A stretch of 64,000 nucleotides of DNA from Delphinapterus leucas (lineage: Eukaryota; Chordata; Mammalia; Artiodactyla; Monodontidae): positions 7,981,966 to 8,045,965 of the forward strand of contig NW_022098021.1 in the NCBI RefSeq assembly GCF_002288925.2. Direction: 5' to 3'. Below the pieces are notes generated by a model. That model was not told where the DNA came from, ran no database searches, and was given only the letters and a program-made list of their open reading frames with translations. How positions within the stretch are numbered: the first letter of the stretch is position 1; every line of letters begins with the position of its first letter. Both the position numbers and the translations under genes were made by a program. This document shows, piece after piece, positions 35,331 through 47,246 of this stretch.

Positions 35331-36479
35331 TAAAAATTGAAGTCATGGTTAAATGGCACAAGTCAGTATGGACAGAGAAAAATAACTAAGACTAACTTGG
35401 GGATGTAGAGCTCCTTATTTTCCCCCTAGTGAGGAACCGACTGGTTCCCAAACCTGAGATTTTTGTTGTTAATTTATTTAGTGAAAGGTGCTAAGTAGTA
35501 GGCTGAGAACTACGGACTTTGAGCAAATGTCTTGAAATAGGAGACTGATATGATAAATGGCTCTTAAGGTCTTATTCTCCTTAAGTTAAGGAGATTATTT
35601 TGCAAATGTGTTTTGGAATAGACAGCATCTAGAGACAAGAATACCAGGAGGATGTTAGCAAAATGTACTGGTTAAGATGTGAGTTAGGAAGGCAGTTTTC
35701 AAAAATGAATGTAACGGATAAATGTAAGATTTGGTATAGTTTATACAAAACCAAATGTTTGTTTTTATTTTTCTCCAAATAAGGTATTTTCGACAAAAGA
35801 TAATGTATAGCTATGTTTTGGGGTAAAACGCAATACACAGTAAATATTTCTAAAGCACCTGGAAAAAGCTGGCTAGTTTAATACCCCTCTCCCCCATCTG
35901 TTTTAGGCAGTTTAACATGCTTTGGACCAGTTGTATTTTCCAGAATTGTTTTCTTGGATATTAAAATGACTGAATTCGCTAGGCAGAAAATGAAAACCCT
36001 GAAATAGAGGCAGAATAACAAGTATCACTTCTGCTCAATCAAATACAGAATTTAAATACACACTTAAGCTGCTTCTGTTTATGTGCCTGAACATTAAAAT
36101 CTCACCCTATACAATAACTGAAATTGCATGAAGGAAAATAACCAATTCGAGACTGAATAAAATGAGCCTGGTGGTCTCAGGGACGAGCACATTTAGTCAA
36201 AAAGTGTTCGTAAAATCCACTTTTATGTGTAATTTTGAGAGTAAGCCTTTAGGTCAGCACTGAGCTTGTGCTTGTGCTGAGAACTAAAACAAATGCGACC
36301 AAGAGAACAGCTGTAGCATAATATTCTCAGTGTTTCTAACTTCAGTCCCATCTGTTTGAAATTTCTGCAGTGGTGCCCAGAACAGCTTGTTGGTAGCACT
36401 GAGGCATTTTCAAGGGGCAAATTTTTCTAAGCACCAAATCATCATTAAAATATTCAAAAGGGAAATAGAATGGTCTTCT
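35331..36479. other. Single-copy AT-rich DNA, nothing recognised
   Basis: More than 1 kb with no named repeat and no frame above 70 codons. Confidence 0.45.
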
Positions 36480-36645
36480 AAGCTCTTGCTACTCGAAGCG
36501 TGGTTCACAGATCGGCACTGACATATCCTGGGAGTGTGCTTAAAATGCAGGATCTCAGGCCCCATCCCGAACTACTGAATCAGAATGTCACGTCATTTTA
36601 TCAAGACCTCCAGGTGATTGATACTAAAATTTGAGACACTGTGGG
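36480..36645 (+). mobile_element. MER5A-like hAT-Charlie MITE
   Basis: Matches MER5A in order: CGAAGCGTGGTTCACAGATCGGCA, CCTGGGAGTGTGCTTAAAATGCAGGATCTCAGGCCCCATCC, ACTGAATCAGAATGTCACG, CAAGACCTCCAGGTGATTGATAC, TTTGAGACACTG. A non-autonomous DNA transposon fossil. Confidence 0.87.
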
Positions 36646-37794
36646 TTAAGCTCTTTGAGGTTTTTTTTGGAGGGTGCGTTGGGAGATGAGAGGGCGGTGG
36701 CTGTTTAAAGAGGTAAGTGTTGATTCTTTGCGGGGGGGGGGGCGTTGGCATCACACCGTGCGACTGAAGAGCATGCAGGGAAAATACAGAAAAGGAAAAG
36801 CCTTCTTTGAGAACAGCCTCTGCTGGCAACGACGCTCAGAGGACACTGCTGTGGGATAGCACAGTTCCTGGAGGCCTCTGGGATGCTTGTGAAGTTCAAA
36901 GGCAGGAGTTTCAGTATCAGGCAGGTGGTGTTAATGCTTTCTTCACATACACACAAATCCACTTGTTTTCATAAGTATGTACTTATGAGTTAACAACTCT
37001 CTTCAAGGGGCCAGTCCTTCAGCACTTTTATCAGACCAAGATAAAATGATTAGATTTGTAAACGGTCTAACTTTGTAATCACACAAAAAACAACTCTTTC
37101 CCACAGGAGGGACACAAAGTGAAAAGGTTCACTTCATAATCCACAATCTGGAGAGATGCTAACTGAGTAGTGTAACAGGGTCCAAATTTGGTCCTTTTCC
37201 AATTTCCAAAGTGCAGTTCTTAGTCCAAATCTCTGTATACGTACAGAACTCTGCCAGTGGCACTCTGTGCGGGACAAGGGGCTCCTTCCCATTTTCAGTC
37301 TCTGGCAGTCAGGACCCCTCTACTTTGTCTCAAGATGAACTTTCTAGTTATATCGTTGTACATTTTGTTCTCAAAGATCTTGAGGGAGAGGACAGACAGA
37401 TCTAGATGATCTAGATGAGTTGGCCCCGTGATTTCAAGCGTGATGGAGCTCTGAGCTGGGCCTGGGGAGGAGCCCTCGTTTCTCCTCCCTGTAGCAGCTA
37501 CTCTCATGACCTTCAGCTGATTCATCAATGCGATTCCATTTAGAAATGACTGTATAAAGTGATATTTAAAAGTCAAATAATGGTGGTTTAACCACCTGCT
37601 TTTATTGATTGCTCACCAGTCGGTCATTTCAGGACTCCCTTATCATGCTCTGCTTGGATATTTAAAATGTTCTTCATTCAATCATCCTCAAAGGTTCTGA
37701 GAACTCTGCCGATGAATTACCACATGGAAACTACATAGAATCCCCAGGCCCCACTGTCCTCACATAGAGGCAGGGATGAGCAGCAGGAGGAATG
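36646..37794. other. Single-copy DNA with a G11 run
   Basis: Contains 11 consecutive G at 36732-36742. No repeat or gene recognised. Confidence 0.45.
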
Positions 37795-38010
37795 CCGACT
37801 CTGAAGCAAGACACGGCAGCGGCATGAGCATCTGAGCTCCGCCCTCCTAGCTGTGCTGTCTTGGGTAAGTTACTTAAGCCTCACTGAGCCGCAGTTCCTC
37901 TCTCTAATAGGGGGAAAGGATATCTACCATACCGTTTTCTTTGAGGATCAAAAGAGAATAAAGGAAAAAAAAAAGAGAATAAAGGTAAATCATTTAGCAA
38001 AACCGCAGGC
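37795..38010 (+). mobile_element. MIR SINE
   Basis: CTGAGCTCCGCCCTCCTAGCTGTGCTGTCTTGGGTAAGTTACTTAAGCCTCACTGAGCC followed by TAATAGGGGGAAAGGATATC is clear MIR core; the 3' half is obscured by a purine-rich stretch near 37955-37985. Confidence 0.85.
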
Positions 38011-39599
38011 ACTTAGTAGGGAATCAAGAGGACTGTGCTTTTGATGGTTAATCTTTCACCCTGGTTTCCCAAGAAAACTGAGCCTAAGTCAAAACTTAAG
38101 TGCTAAAGCTTAGTTGAGGGTGCAATCCAGGGAAAAAGATGTGAAGGAACCAGGCGAGTGAGGTAGGAGGAGAGAGAAAGCAGGTACAAAGGCGTGCATT
38201 CCAAGCTGTCCAGACTCTCCAGCAACCAGGTTGCTGGAACATCCTGGTTGCTCGGACACACAGGACATCCCCAAATAGGGATATGGAAACACTGGGTCCC
38301 AGAACAGTCTCTGGGGGAGGAGTAAAGGAGGAGAATCTATCTGCTGGCTCTTTCTGTCTCCTGTCACTTACTGGCCAAAGTCTCCCCCTCTCTCCACCGC
38401 TGGGCATCAGTTCCCCCATATTTCTGGGAAATTCTGTCCAGAGCAGTGGCATCAAACTTGTGAAAGGGCATGAGGCAGCATCATTTTATGCCTGTCTCTC
38501 TGCAGCCTGCAGCCCTGAAGACCCTCCTGAAAAGCCAGTGGGTGGCTGGAGCTCTCAGTAAGGCCCTGGCATTTGTAGGGCAGCAGTGAGAGGGAAGCCC
38601 GAGGGCAGGAGAGGAGGGCCCTGCAGTGAGGTCAGAGGTGGTGTGAGAGGAGGCACCGTTTGGTCCTGCCCTCAGCAACATGGGCGATCGGGACCACCTG
38701 CTGGGCAGCCCAGGGCAATGACCAATCAGCCAACAACACGAAGGCAGGGAGACAGCCCAGTGAGCCCCTCCCAGTAAAGATGGACATCACCTCTCTGTTC
38801 CCACAAAAATGCCATTGGTGCCAAGTGATCTTCCTGGAGGGTCACCAGTAGCATCAAGCAGAAAAACATGCCCAGGCAAATCTGACAAGTGCATAAACTG
38901 GGTCTGGTATTATGAGAACAGGATGTGTGCTTTCACCAGTTTATGAACGTGCAGTGGTGCAAAATCGGCTCATGACAGACACAGTTATGATCTGGGTCAA
39001 GTTTACTTTCAGCGCCCCTCTGATTCATGCTCAGGAGAAAGGCTGGGTTCAGAGCCCCTGCTTTGTGAGTTAGCCCATCAACTGACTTCAAAGCCCAGGC
39101 TCACCCACATTGCCGTACTTACTGCCTCGGCACAAAGATGTGCTGAAGCCATGAGACCAAATATCCTCGCCCATCATGAAGAGAGACAGGGCCCCAGCAC
39201 CCAGTGTACCTGCAATGCCAGAACAAGAGGCTTTGCAAGACACTGGGAGGAAAAAAAGGTTTTAGCAACAGAAAGAGAACCAAGAGAGAAATCGGTTAAG
39301 AAAGAAGAGATTTTCAGGTTCAAGGGAGGGACAACCAGTGTCGGATGTGCCGAGAAGCCAGCCTAGTAGAACAGGAATAAGAAACAAGATAACAGAGTTT
39401 TGTGCTTGCTGCCCTGACCAGAACAATTTCCATGGTAAGAGAGCAGCTGGAAATATTGCTAAGAATTCAGCAGTGCAATGGGAGTGAGGAAATAGAGCTG
39501 GTATTTTTTTCCCAAAAATATTTTTACTTAAAATTATCATATAGGAAAAGAAAGAAAAGTTTTGGTAGCTTGAGGGGGAAGCAGAATTGAGGCAAGGTA
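38011..39599. other. Single-copy DNA, nothing recognised
   Basis: Frames of 85-119 codons occur on both strands around 38096-38561, in GC-richer DNA. None has protein-like features I recognise. Confidence 0.4.
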
Positions 39600-40785
39600 T
39601 ATTTTTTCAAAATATCACATTTATTTGATCTGCCTTGATATCATTGGGTTATTTCCAACTTTTGACAATTACAAATAGTGGTGTTATAAGTATTCTTATA
39701 AATTTCTTTGGGTATATATGTGTGTCTCTTTTAGTTGAGCATATCTCCAGGAATAGTGATAGTGTATCTATATATTCAATTGATAACCCAATTTATTATT
39801 ATGTCAGTTAGATCACCTTGACCAAACCATCTGTAATCTTACTATCTTTGTGTGTGCATGTGTCCACTTGTTCTGTAAGTTACAGATGGAGGTATATTAA
39901 ATCCCACAGAACGTTATTGATACACATTTCCTCTTTCACTTTTGTTAATTTTTGCTGTCTATATTTAGAAGAGTATATACATTTAGAATTGTATACTATA
40001 AACATATACAGATGTAGGATTTTCTATAGCTTTCTGGTAAATTGAAATTTTTATCACTGAGAAATTTCTTTGACCTCTAGTAATATTTCTTATCTCAGAG
40101 TTTTCTTTACCTGATAGTTACTATCTTTTTCTCAGAGTTTGGAAGGAATTTTTTTTCTATCCTTTTATTTTCAATCTCTCTATATTTTTTGTATGTAAAA
40201 TGTGTTTCACAGAATCAAAATACAGATGGTCCCTGACTTAAGATGGTTCGACTTACAATTTTCCAACTTTCCTGTGGTGTAAAGGTGATAGAAACCATAG
40301 TTTGGATTTTGATCTTTTCCCACTCTAGTAAGATGTGGTATGGTTCTCTCTCACGATGCTGGGCAGTGGTAGTGAGCTGCATCCCGGGGCCAGCCACGGG
40401 ATTACGAGGGTAAATAATCGATACACTTACAACCATGATGTTTTTCACTTTCAGTACAGTATTCAGTAAATTACATGAGATCTTCAACACTTTATTACAA
40501 AATAGGCTTTGTGTCAGATGATTTTTGCCTAACTATTGGCTAATACAAGCGTTCTGAGCACGTTTAAGGTAGGCAAGGCTAAGCTGTGATGTTTGGTAGG
40601 TTAGGGGTATTAAAAGCATTTTTGACTTAGGATATTTTCGACTTATGATGGGTTTATCAGAATGTAACCCCATCGTAAGTCAAGTAAGAGCTATAGTTTT
40701 TTTTTTTTTCCTCCCATCTGCTCTGTAAATTTTCCCATTTATAAAGCATTTTAGTCCATTTATGTTTCTTGCAATTATCTAGAAG
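39600..40785 (-). mobile_element. Old L1 fragments, antisense, split by a Tigger element
   Basis: 39600-39790 resembles antisense ORF2 C-terminal sequence (TTGGGTTATTTCCAACTTTTGAC). 39830-40220 resembles antisense ORF2 5' sequence (CTTTCACTTTTGTTAATTTTTGC, ATTTCTTATCTCAGAGTTTTC). The same frame of wording resumes after the DNA transposon at 40696-40785 (TTTTAGTCCATTTATGTTTC). Heavily decayed. Confidence 0.6.
40221..40695 (+). mobile_element. Tigger-type (TcMar) non-autonomous DNA transposon
   Basis: About 471 bp (40223-40693) with terminal inverted repeats: the left end TGGTCCCTGACTTAAGATGG is mirrored by the right end ...CCATCGTAAGTCAAG. TA dinucleotides flank both ends (40221-40222 and 40694-40695), the target site of Tc1/mariner elements. 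Internal text (CTCTCACGATGCTGGGCAGTGG, GTTCTGAGCACGTTTAAGGTAGGC) is the common Tigger-derived MITE. The orientation given is arbitrary. No transposase frame. Confidence 0.82.
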
Positions 40786-41709
40786 CAAGGTAGTTTTTAA
40801 GATAGTGGAAGCATTTAGTATATTTGTAGGCAGAGGGGAAAGGAAAAACTAAAATGATTGAAAATATAATGAGGGAAAGGAAAGTGATGACTGATGGGGC
40901 AAGTTCTAGAGGTGATGGATGCCAATGATAACCAAAGTGCAGAGCACAAGACAAGGGATACTCTTGCAGAGGAGGCTGCAGAAAACTGGTGCAGCTCATC
41001 TATGTTTGGTGGTGGTGTGAAGAGATATTTAGGAAGGTTGTCTCTGCTGGCTTGTATTTTTCTTCTAAGGTGGAAACAAAGTCTTTGGCTAAAGTATCTG
41101 CAAGCAGAGCTGAGAGCTTTAGGGACATGGAGAAGTTTCATAAGTGCCACCATGGAGTATGGGATAGGGAGGGTGACAGTGGGAGACACTCATTTGTTTA
41201 GGAGGTGAGGGAAAGTTCTCGGGCAACTGTAAAATTCCACCCCAGCTAGCTGTCAATTTGCGTTTCCCTGGAGATCCCAAGTCCCACATTCTTCTATATT
41301 CACACTGTCACGGCTCCCAGAGGGCAACTTTCCCGGATACTGCTAATGCTGCTGTTCTGGTTGGAGTGGAACTTTGGAAGGAGTCTATTTGGAATGGCAA
41401 AAAGAAGGAATTTTTTATTCTTCTCCCTGATGTCTGTCTTGATGTACAATCCAGTTTGATCTGATGTTTTCACACAAGCTGGTACCTCCATACCTACTAT
41501 ATTATAACCTTCCCTCTATTTACAGAGTGGTTCATTTAATAAGTACTCAGCTTACGTTTACTGCATGGCAGGATGGCTGTGAAGCCTATGACAATGGAGA
41601 GCTAGTGATTCTCTAATGCACAAGAGCTGGCTTTACCTCTTGCTGGCTTTTCCCTACTCAACTCCTATATCCTTAGCAGGAAATCCTTGCTACTTGGTGA
41701 GACAGAAGA
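40786..41709. other. Single-copy DNA, nothing recognised
   Basis: Overlapping frames of about 104-124 codons (40815-41208) occur on both strands. No recognisable protein. Confidence 0.4.
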
Positions 41710-41885
41710 TCCCAGTGGTTAAATTCACTGGCTCTTAAGTCAAATTCCCTGGTTTCAAAGCATGGCTTCGTCCTTTGCAAACTGTGTGATCTTGAACAAG
41801 TTCTTGACCTTGAGCCTCCATCTCTTCATCTGTAAAATGGGGATACAATAGTACTATGCACACAGCTTTTTCATGAGGGAAAAAT
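41710..41885 (+). mobile_element. MIR SINE
   Basis: CCAGTGGTTAAATTCACTGGCTC, TGTGTGATCTTGAACAAGTTCTTGACC, CTCTTCATCTGTAAAATGGGGATAC: clear MIR core. Confidence 0.88.
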
Positions 41886-41899
41886 GGCATATATATTGT

Positions 41900-42305
41900 G
41901 ACAGTTAGTTTTACCTCTCAACCTGGCTAGACCACAATACCCATTTATTCAATTAAGCCCTAATTTATGTGTTGCTCTGAGGGTATTCTGTAGATGTGGT
42001 CTAACATCCACAATCAGTTGACTTTGAGTAAAGGAGATTATCCTCTATAATCTGAGTCAGCATTACCCATTCAGTTGAAAAGCCTGAAGAGCAAAACTGA
42101 GGTTTCATGAGGAAGAAGAAATTCTGCTTCAACATGACAGCTCCTGCCTGAGACTTTCCAGCCTTCTGACTGCCCTGTGGATTTTGAACCTGCCAGCCTC
42201 ACCACCGTGTAAGCAATTCCTTGAAGTAAATCTCAATGTCTGTGTGTCCCACTGCTTCTGCTGCTCCGGAGAAGCCTGACGGATACACACATGCTAAGCA
42301 GTTAG
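41900..42305. repeat. Old interspersed repeat, family unresolved
   Basis: GTTTTACCTCTCAACCTGGCTAGACC, TTGACTTTGAGTAAAGGAGATTATCC, CCTGACGGATACAC at the end. I recognise this as a widespread mammalian repeat with the 'aacctgcc...agcctcacc...gtaagcaattcc' body, but cannot say with confidence whether it is LTR- or DNA-transposon-derived. Confidence 0.6.
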
Positions 42306-43489
42306 CACAGTGCCTTGCCTGTTACAGTCCTCAGGAATTACTGACCTACCATTATGATTTTAGGTATATCTTTTTAATACAGAGAATGCTTCCGGAAACA
42401 CAGGCTTCCTGAGGATGATTCCTATGATGAGGCAATCATGACGTCACTTGCTCTCGTTGTGCCTCTGTTTTATTTTTCCAGGGTAACGAGGATGCTTTGA
42501 TGATGTCATAATGTCGCAGGTCTTGCACTGCTCCCTGCTCGGTAGCTGATTTTCACCCTGTGCCTCTCTGACAGTCCCTTGGGAAGGCCACCTGCCACCT
42601 CTGCATCACCTGAGGCACTGTCACCTATGCATACTTTGTTGATTTTTGTGAGTCAAAACTGAACCTCAAGAACATACGATAATGGGAGAGAGACCACAGA
42701 CAGCTGAACCTCATTCTGACTGAGCAAAGGCCCTATGAGAAGGTGGTTCACTGGCTGAGAACTTACGATGGTACTTACATCGACTGTACCCACTTTGTAT
42801 AAGAAAACTGGTTTTTGTTGGCCAAACAGGTTGAATGTTGGTAATTACATATGCTTCACCCTAATACTCTTCCTCACTATAAAAGATTTATAAATATTCT
42901 AAAATAAGAATATTTCTGTGATGAGAGTACTATCACAGATCAGTGCTGGAGCAGGCTGAGTAACATGTATATTACTGTTGTTGTTAATTTCACTAGCCCT
43001 CAGTTATAGCGAAGACTAATCCAAGCGCAACCAGAGATGAGCTTGGACTTAACAGGCCACATCCCCGGTGCTGGTCTCTTGAGGATGGGCAATGGGCTCC
43101 GCATGGGGGCTCGGGGGGCTCTCTCATTGCTGATGTCACTACAGGCCGGCCGCAGCACAGACCTCCAGCCCAGAGAGCCGTCCCTGGGCAGCAGGTTTGC
43201 TCCAGCTGATTCAGGTATTACCCAGCGATAAACGAGGATTGGATGTCTTGTGATCGGCTCTTCTCTGCCAGTGAGCTATTTTCACTGTTTGAGGAATGTT
43301 CAGTACAGGTCGCACCAGAGGCTACATGGCGAACTGCTAAGTGTATATGTACACGGGCTTTTAGAAAGCAGAAAAATACTGAACTTACTAAAACTTAGAA
43401 AAATTCCTGTCTCATACTTCACATTATCTACGGAAACAAGCCAAGTGCCACGTCTTTAAAGATGCCCAATAAAAACAGAAGCTGCAGTG
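42306..43489. other. Single-copy DNA with a consensus CRE palindrome
   Basis: No repeat recognised. It holds one full TGACGTCA (42439-42446) and nearby related sequences (GATGATGTCATAATG at about 42499). Confidence 0.4.
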
Positions 43490-43715
43490 TGTGGTGTCAC
43501 AGCGTAAAGGCCTCGACTTGCAAGCTGGGTTAACTGGCTTTGAATTCTAGTTCTGTCACCGAAGAGTTGTAGAACCTTGGGCAAGTTAACCTCTCTGTGA
43601 CTCATCTACAAAATGTGGATGGAAACAATCCCCTATCTTAAAGGGTTATGGTGGGATATCATCTGTAAACTACAATGCCTGGTACAGGAAAAGCATGGTA
43701 TGTATTGACTATTAT
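43490..43715 (+). mobile_element. MIR SINE
   Basis: GGCTTTGAATTCTAGTTCTGTCACC, AACCTTGGGCAAGTTAACCTCTC, ATCTACAAAATGTGGATGG, AAAGGGTTATGGTGGGATATC and CAATGCCTGGTACAGG in order. Confidence 0.87.
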
Positions 43716-45252
43716 TACTAAATGAATGACTTTTAGTATATAGGAGAAGTTTTAAAGTTCAAACTGTGTTACAAAGCAGCAGGAAAATTCTGAAAAACAG
43801 CAATCTACAAAATGCCCAAACTCCAGAAACACTATGATTTTGTTCTTGCATTACAATGGCGTGCTATTGGTTTCTGTGTGCTGTTATGTAGGGCGTGGCC
43901 CAGCTTAGGTCTCTTGGTCTCACGAGGACCTTTGTTGTCATTGTTTCTGCTCTTTCCCATTTTTCCTTCTGGCATTTGATGTATCTTTGCCAAATCCTTG
44001 AAATGGCTGATGCAGTCATTCCCCTCCCTAATAAGTGATGGCCATGGCGTCGGTGATGATCGTTAAGATCAGTCAACAAAATAACCTGACTGGTGCACCC
44101 ACGTCCACCTCCTGAGCCTCAGATTGGAGACTGCATCTATGCATTTTGTCCACAGTGAGTTAAAAATGAATATATCTTGCTCTTACATTGCTATGTGACA
44201 TTTTAGAATTCAACAGCATGTAATTATAGAAAAGTGTTCCAAACTACCAGTTTCTTTGAATACCGTACTTCACAATAATTCAGAGCCCTAAGCATCTTTA
44301 TCAGTTACTTTCAAATGATTTCTTGAAGGAAGCTTGGTATCTCAACACTGCATGATTTTTCTCACTGCTCTGAAAGCTGCATTCAGATTCACTCCAAAGC
44401 TACTGAACTTGCATCAAAGAATTCAGCCTTAGAGCAAAGAAATGGCCTTTTCAATAAAGGTGATAAAAATAACTTAAATTTCCAGGGTGCCTTCTTCTGA
44501 AAAACTCATAAAAGGTTTTACATGATTTGGTGAAAGGATTTTTATCCAGAAAGGATGGCATTTGATTGATAAAGTTTCTCAAAGTTTAAATATATTTCTG
44601 AATATCTTTCTCATCTTTTGCTACTGTATTTTCAGATGCAACACGTTTCAAGTTAACTTATCATGACACATATTTCTTTTTCAACAAAAAAACCAGAAAC
44701 AAAACAACAGTATAAGAGCTGAGTCACTCACTTTTCTTAGTTCTCTATGGTTCAGTTTCTCTGGACAACATTTGGTTCCCAAGTCCTTTCTTGTTCAGCC
44801 ACTCCTAACTTCATCCTTCCATTTCATTGGGGGTATCCCCAGCTGGGCTGATAAACTGACACAGTGCTGAAACACTAGGGCTCCAGTTCCCAATTACCAG
44901 CCTTATTTTTTAATAGAGTGTCATATTCCACTGCCTAGCATTCAGACCTCTGGGCTTGGCTCTTCCAGTCTAGTTTCCTCCCATCGTGTGATGGTTAATA
45001 TTCTTACCTGTACTCTTGCCCCACTGTGTGCCTTGCACATATATTTATGATGTTTCAAGAACCAACTTACATTCCTATACCCCTGAGTTCTCAACTTATT
45101 AATGTTTTTCAAGTTTTCTTTAATCTCATCCACATTACCCAAAATTTCCAACTCTGCTTTAATTGCATACTCTAAAAACAAGTATTTCTATTTTTCAGAA
45201 TCTTAATTTTTTCCTATTATAAGAGTCACTGCAAATAAAAGTTAAACATTCC
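43716..45252. other. Single-copy DNA, nothing recognised
   Basis: No named repeat or gene in 1.5 kb before the long L1. Confidence 0.45.
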
Positions 45253-47246
45253 AGGGAGACGGGGAAGATGGTGGAAGAGTAAGGCGCGGAGATCACCTTC
45301 CTCCCCACAGATACACCAGAAATACATCTACACGTGGAACAACTCCTACAGAACACCTACTCAACGCTGGCAGAAGACCTCAGACCTCCCAAAAGGCAAG
45401 AAACTCCCCCACGTACTTGGGTAGGGTAAAAGAAAAAAGAATAAACAGAGACAAAAGAATAGGGACGGGACCTGCACCAGTGGGAGGGAGCCGTGAAGGA
45501 GGAAAGGTTCCCACACACTAGAAGCCCCTTCGTGGGCGGAGACCGCGAGTGGCGGAGGGGGGAAGCTTCGGAGCCGCGGAGGAGAGCACAGGGGTGCGGA
45601 GGGCAAAGCGGGGAGATTCCCGCACAGAGCATCGGTGCCGACCGGCACTCACCAGCCCGAGAGGCTTGTCTGCTCACCTGCCGGGGCGGGCGGGGCTGCG
45701 AGGTGAGGCTCGGGCTTCGGTCGGAGCGCAGGGAGAGGACTGGGGTTGGCTGCGGGAACACAGCCTGAAGGGGGCTAGAGCGCCACGGCTAGCCGGGAAG
45801 GACTCCAGGGAAAAGTCTGGACCTGCCGAAGAGGCAAGAGACTTTTTCTTACCTCTCTGTTTCCTGGTGCGCGAGGAGAGGGGATTAAGAGCGCTGCTTA
45901 AAGGAGCTCCAGAGACGGGCGCGAGCCGCGGCTATCAGCGCGGACCCCAGAGACGGGCATGAGACGCTAAGGCTGCTGCTGCTGCCACCAAGAAGCCTGT
46001 GTGCGAGCACAGGTCACTATCCACACCCCCCTTCCGGAGAGCGTGTACAGCCCGCCACTGCCAGGGTCCCGGGATCCAGGACCAACTTCCCTGGGAGAAC
46101 ACACGGCGCGCCTCAGGCTGGTGCAACATCATGCCGGCCTCTGCCGCCGCAGGCTCGCGCCGCACTTCGTGCCCCTCCCTCCCCCTGGCCTGAGTGAGCC
46201 GGAGCCCCCGAATCAGCTGCTCCTTTGATCCCGTCCTGTCTGAGTGAAGAACAGACGCCCTCCAGCGACCTACACACAGAGGCGGGGCCAAATCCAAAGC
46301 TGAGCCCCTGGGAGTTGTGAGAACAAAGAAGAGAAAGGGAAATATCTCCCAGCAGCCTCAGGAGCAGCGTATTAAATCTCCACGATCAATTTGATGTCCC
46401 TGCATCGGTGGAATACCTGAATAGACAAGGAATCATCCCAAATTCAGGAGGTGGACTTTGAGAGCAACATATATTATTTTTTCCCCTTTTCCTCTTTTTG
46501 TGAGTGTGTATGTGTATGCTTCTGTGTGAGATTTTGTCTGTATAGTTTTGGTTTCACCATTTGTCCTAGGGTTCTGTCTGTCCGTTTTTGGTTTGTTTCG
46601 TTTTATTTTATAAAAAAAAATTTTTTTCTTAATAATTATTTTTTATTTTAATAACTTCATTTTATTTTATCTTTATTTTATTTTATCTCCTTCCTTCCTT
46701 CCTTTCTTTCTTTTCTTTCTTTCTACTTTTTCTCACTTTTATTCTGAGCTGTGTGGATGAAAGGCTCTTGGTGCTGCAGCCAGGAGCCAGTGCTCTGCCT
46801 CTGACGAGGGAGAGATAACTTCAGGACACAGGTCCACAAGAGACCTCCCAGCTCCACATAATATCAAACAGCGAAAATCTCCCAGAGATCTGCATCTCAA
46901 CACCAACACCCAGCTTCACTCAATGACCAGCAAGCTACAGTGCTGGACACCCGATGTCAAACAACTAGAAAGACAGGAATACAACCCCACCCATTAGCAG
47001 AGAGGCTGCCCAAAATCATAATAAGGCCACAGACACCCCAAAACACACCACCAGACGTGGACCTGCCCACCAGAAAGACAAGATCTAGCCTCATCCACCA
47101 GAACACAGGCACTAGTCCCCTCCAACAGGAAGCCTACACAACCCACTGAACCAGCCTTAGCCACTGGGGACAGACACCAAAAACAACGGGAACTACGAAC
47201 CTGCAGCCTGCAAAAAGGAGACCGCAAACACAGTAAGATAAGCAAA
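45253..47246 (+). promoter_or_regulatory. L1 5' UTR with GC-rich internal promoter region
   Basis: The L1 5' UTR carries the element's own RNA polymerase II promoter. Here 45530-46210 is rich in CpG, unlike the flanking genomic DNA, which fits a promoter that is normally methylated. Downstream (46470-46740) it turns T-rich, with (TTCC)n/(TTTC)n runs near 46690-46730. Open frames across the GC-rich part on both strands (up to 137 codons) follow from composition and are not called as genes. Confidence 0.75.

Noticed and set aside
45493..45962. Plus-strand frames of 91 and 137 codons in the GC-rich block
   Set aside because: They lie in the L1 5' UTR promoter region, overlap each other and the reverse strand, and have no domain.
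46685..46735. (TTCC)n/(TTTC)n tract as a separate microsatellite feature
   Set aside because: It is short, impure and part of the T-rich end of the L1 5' UTR.
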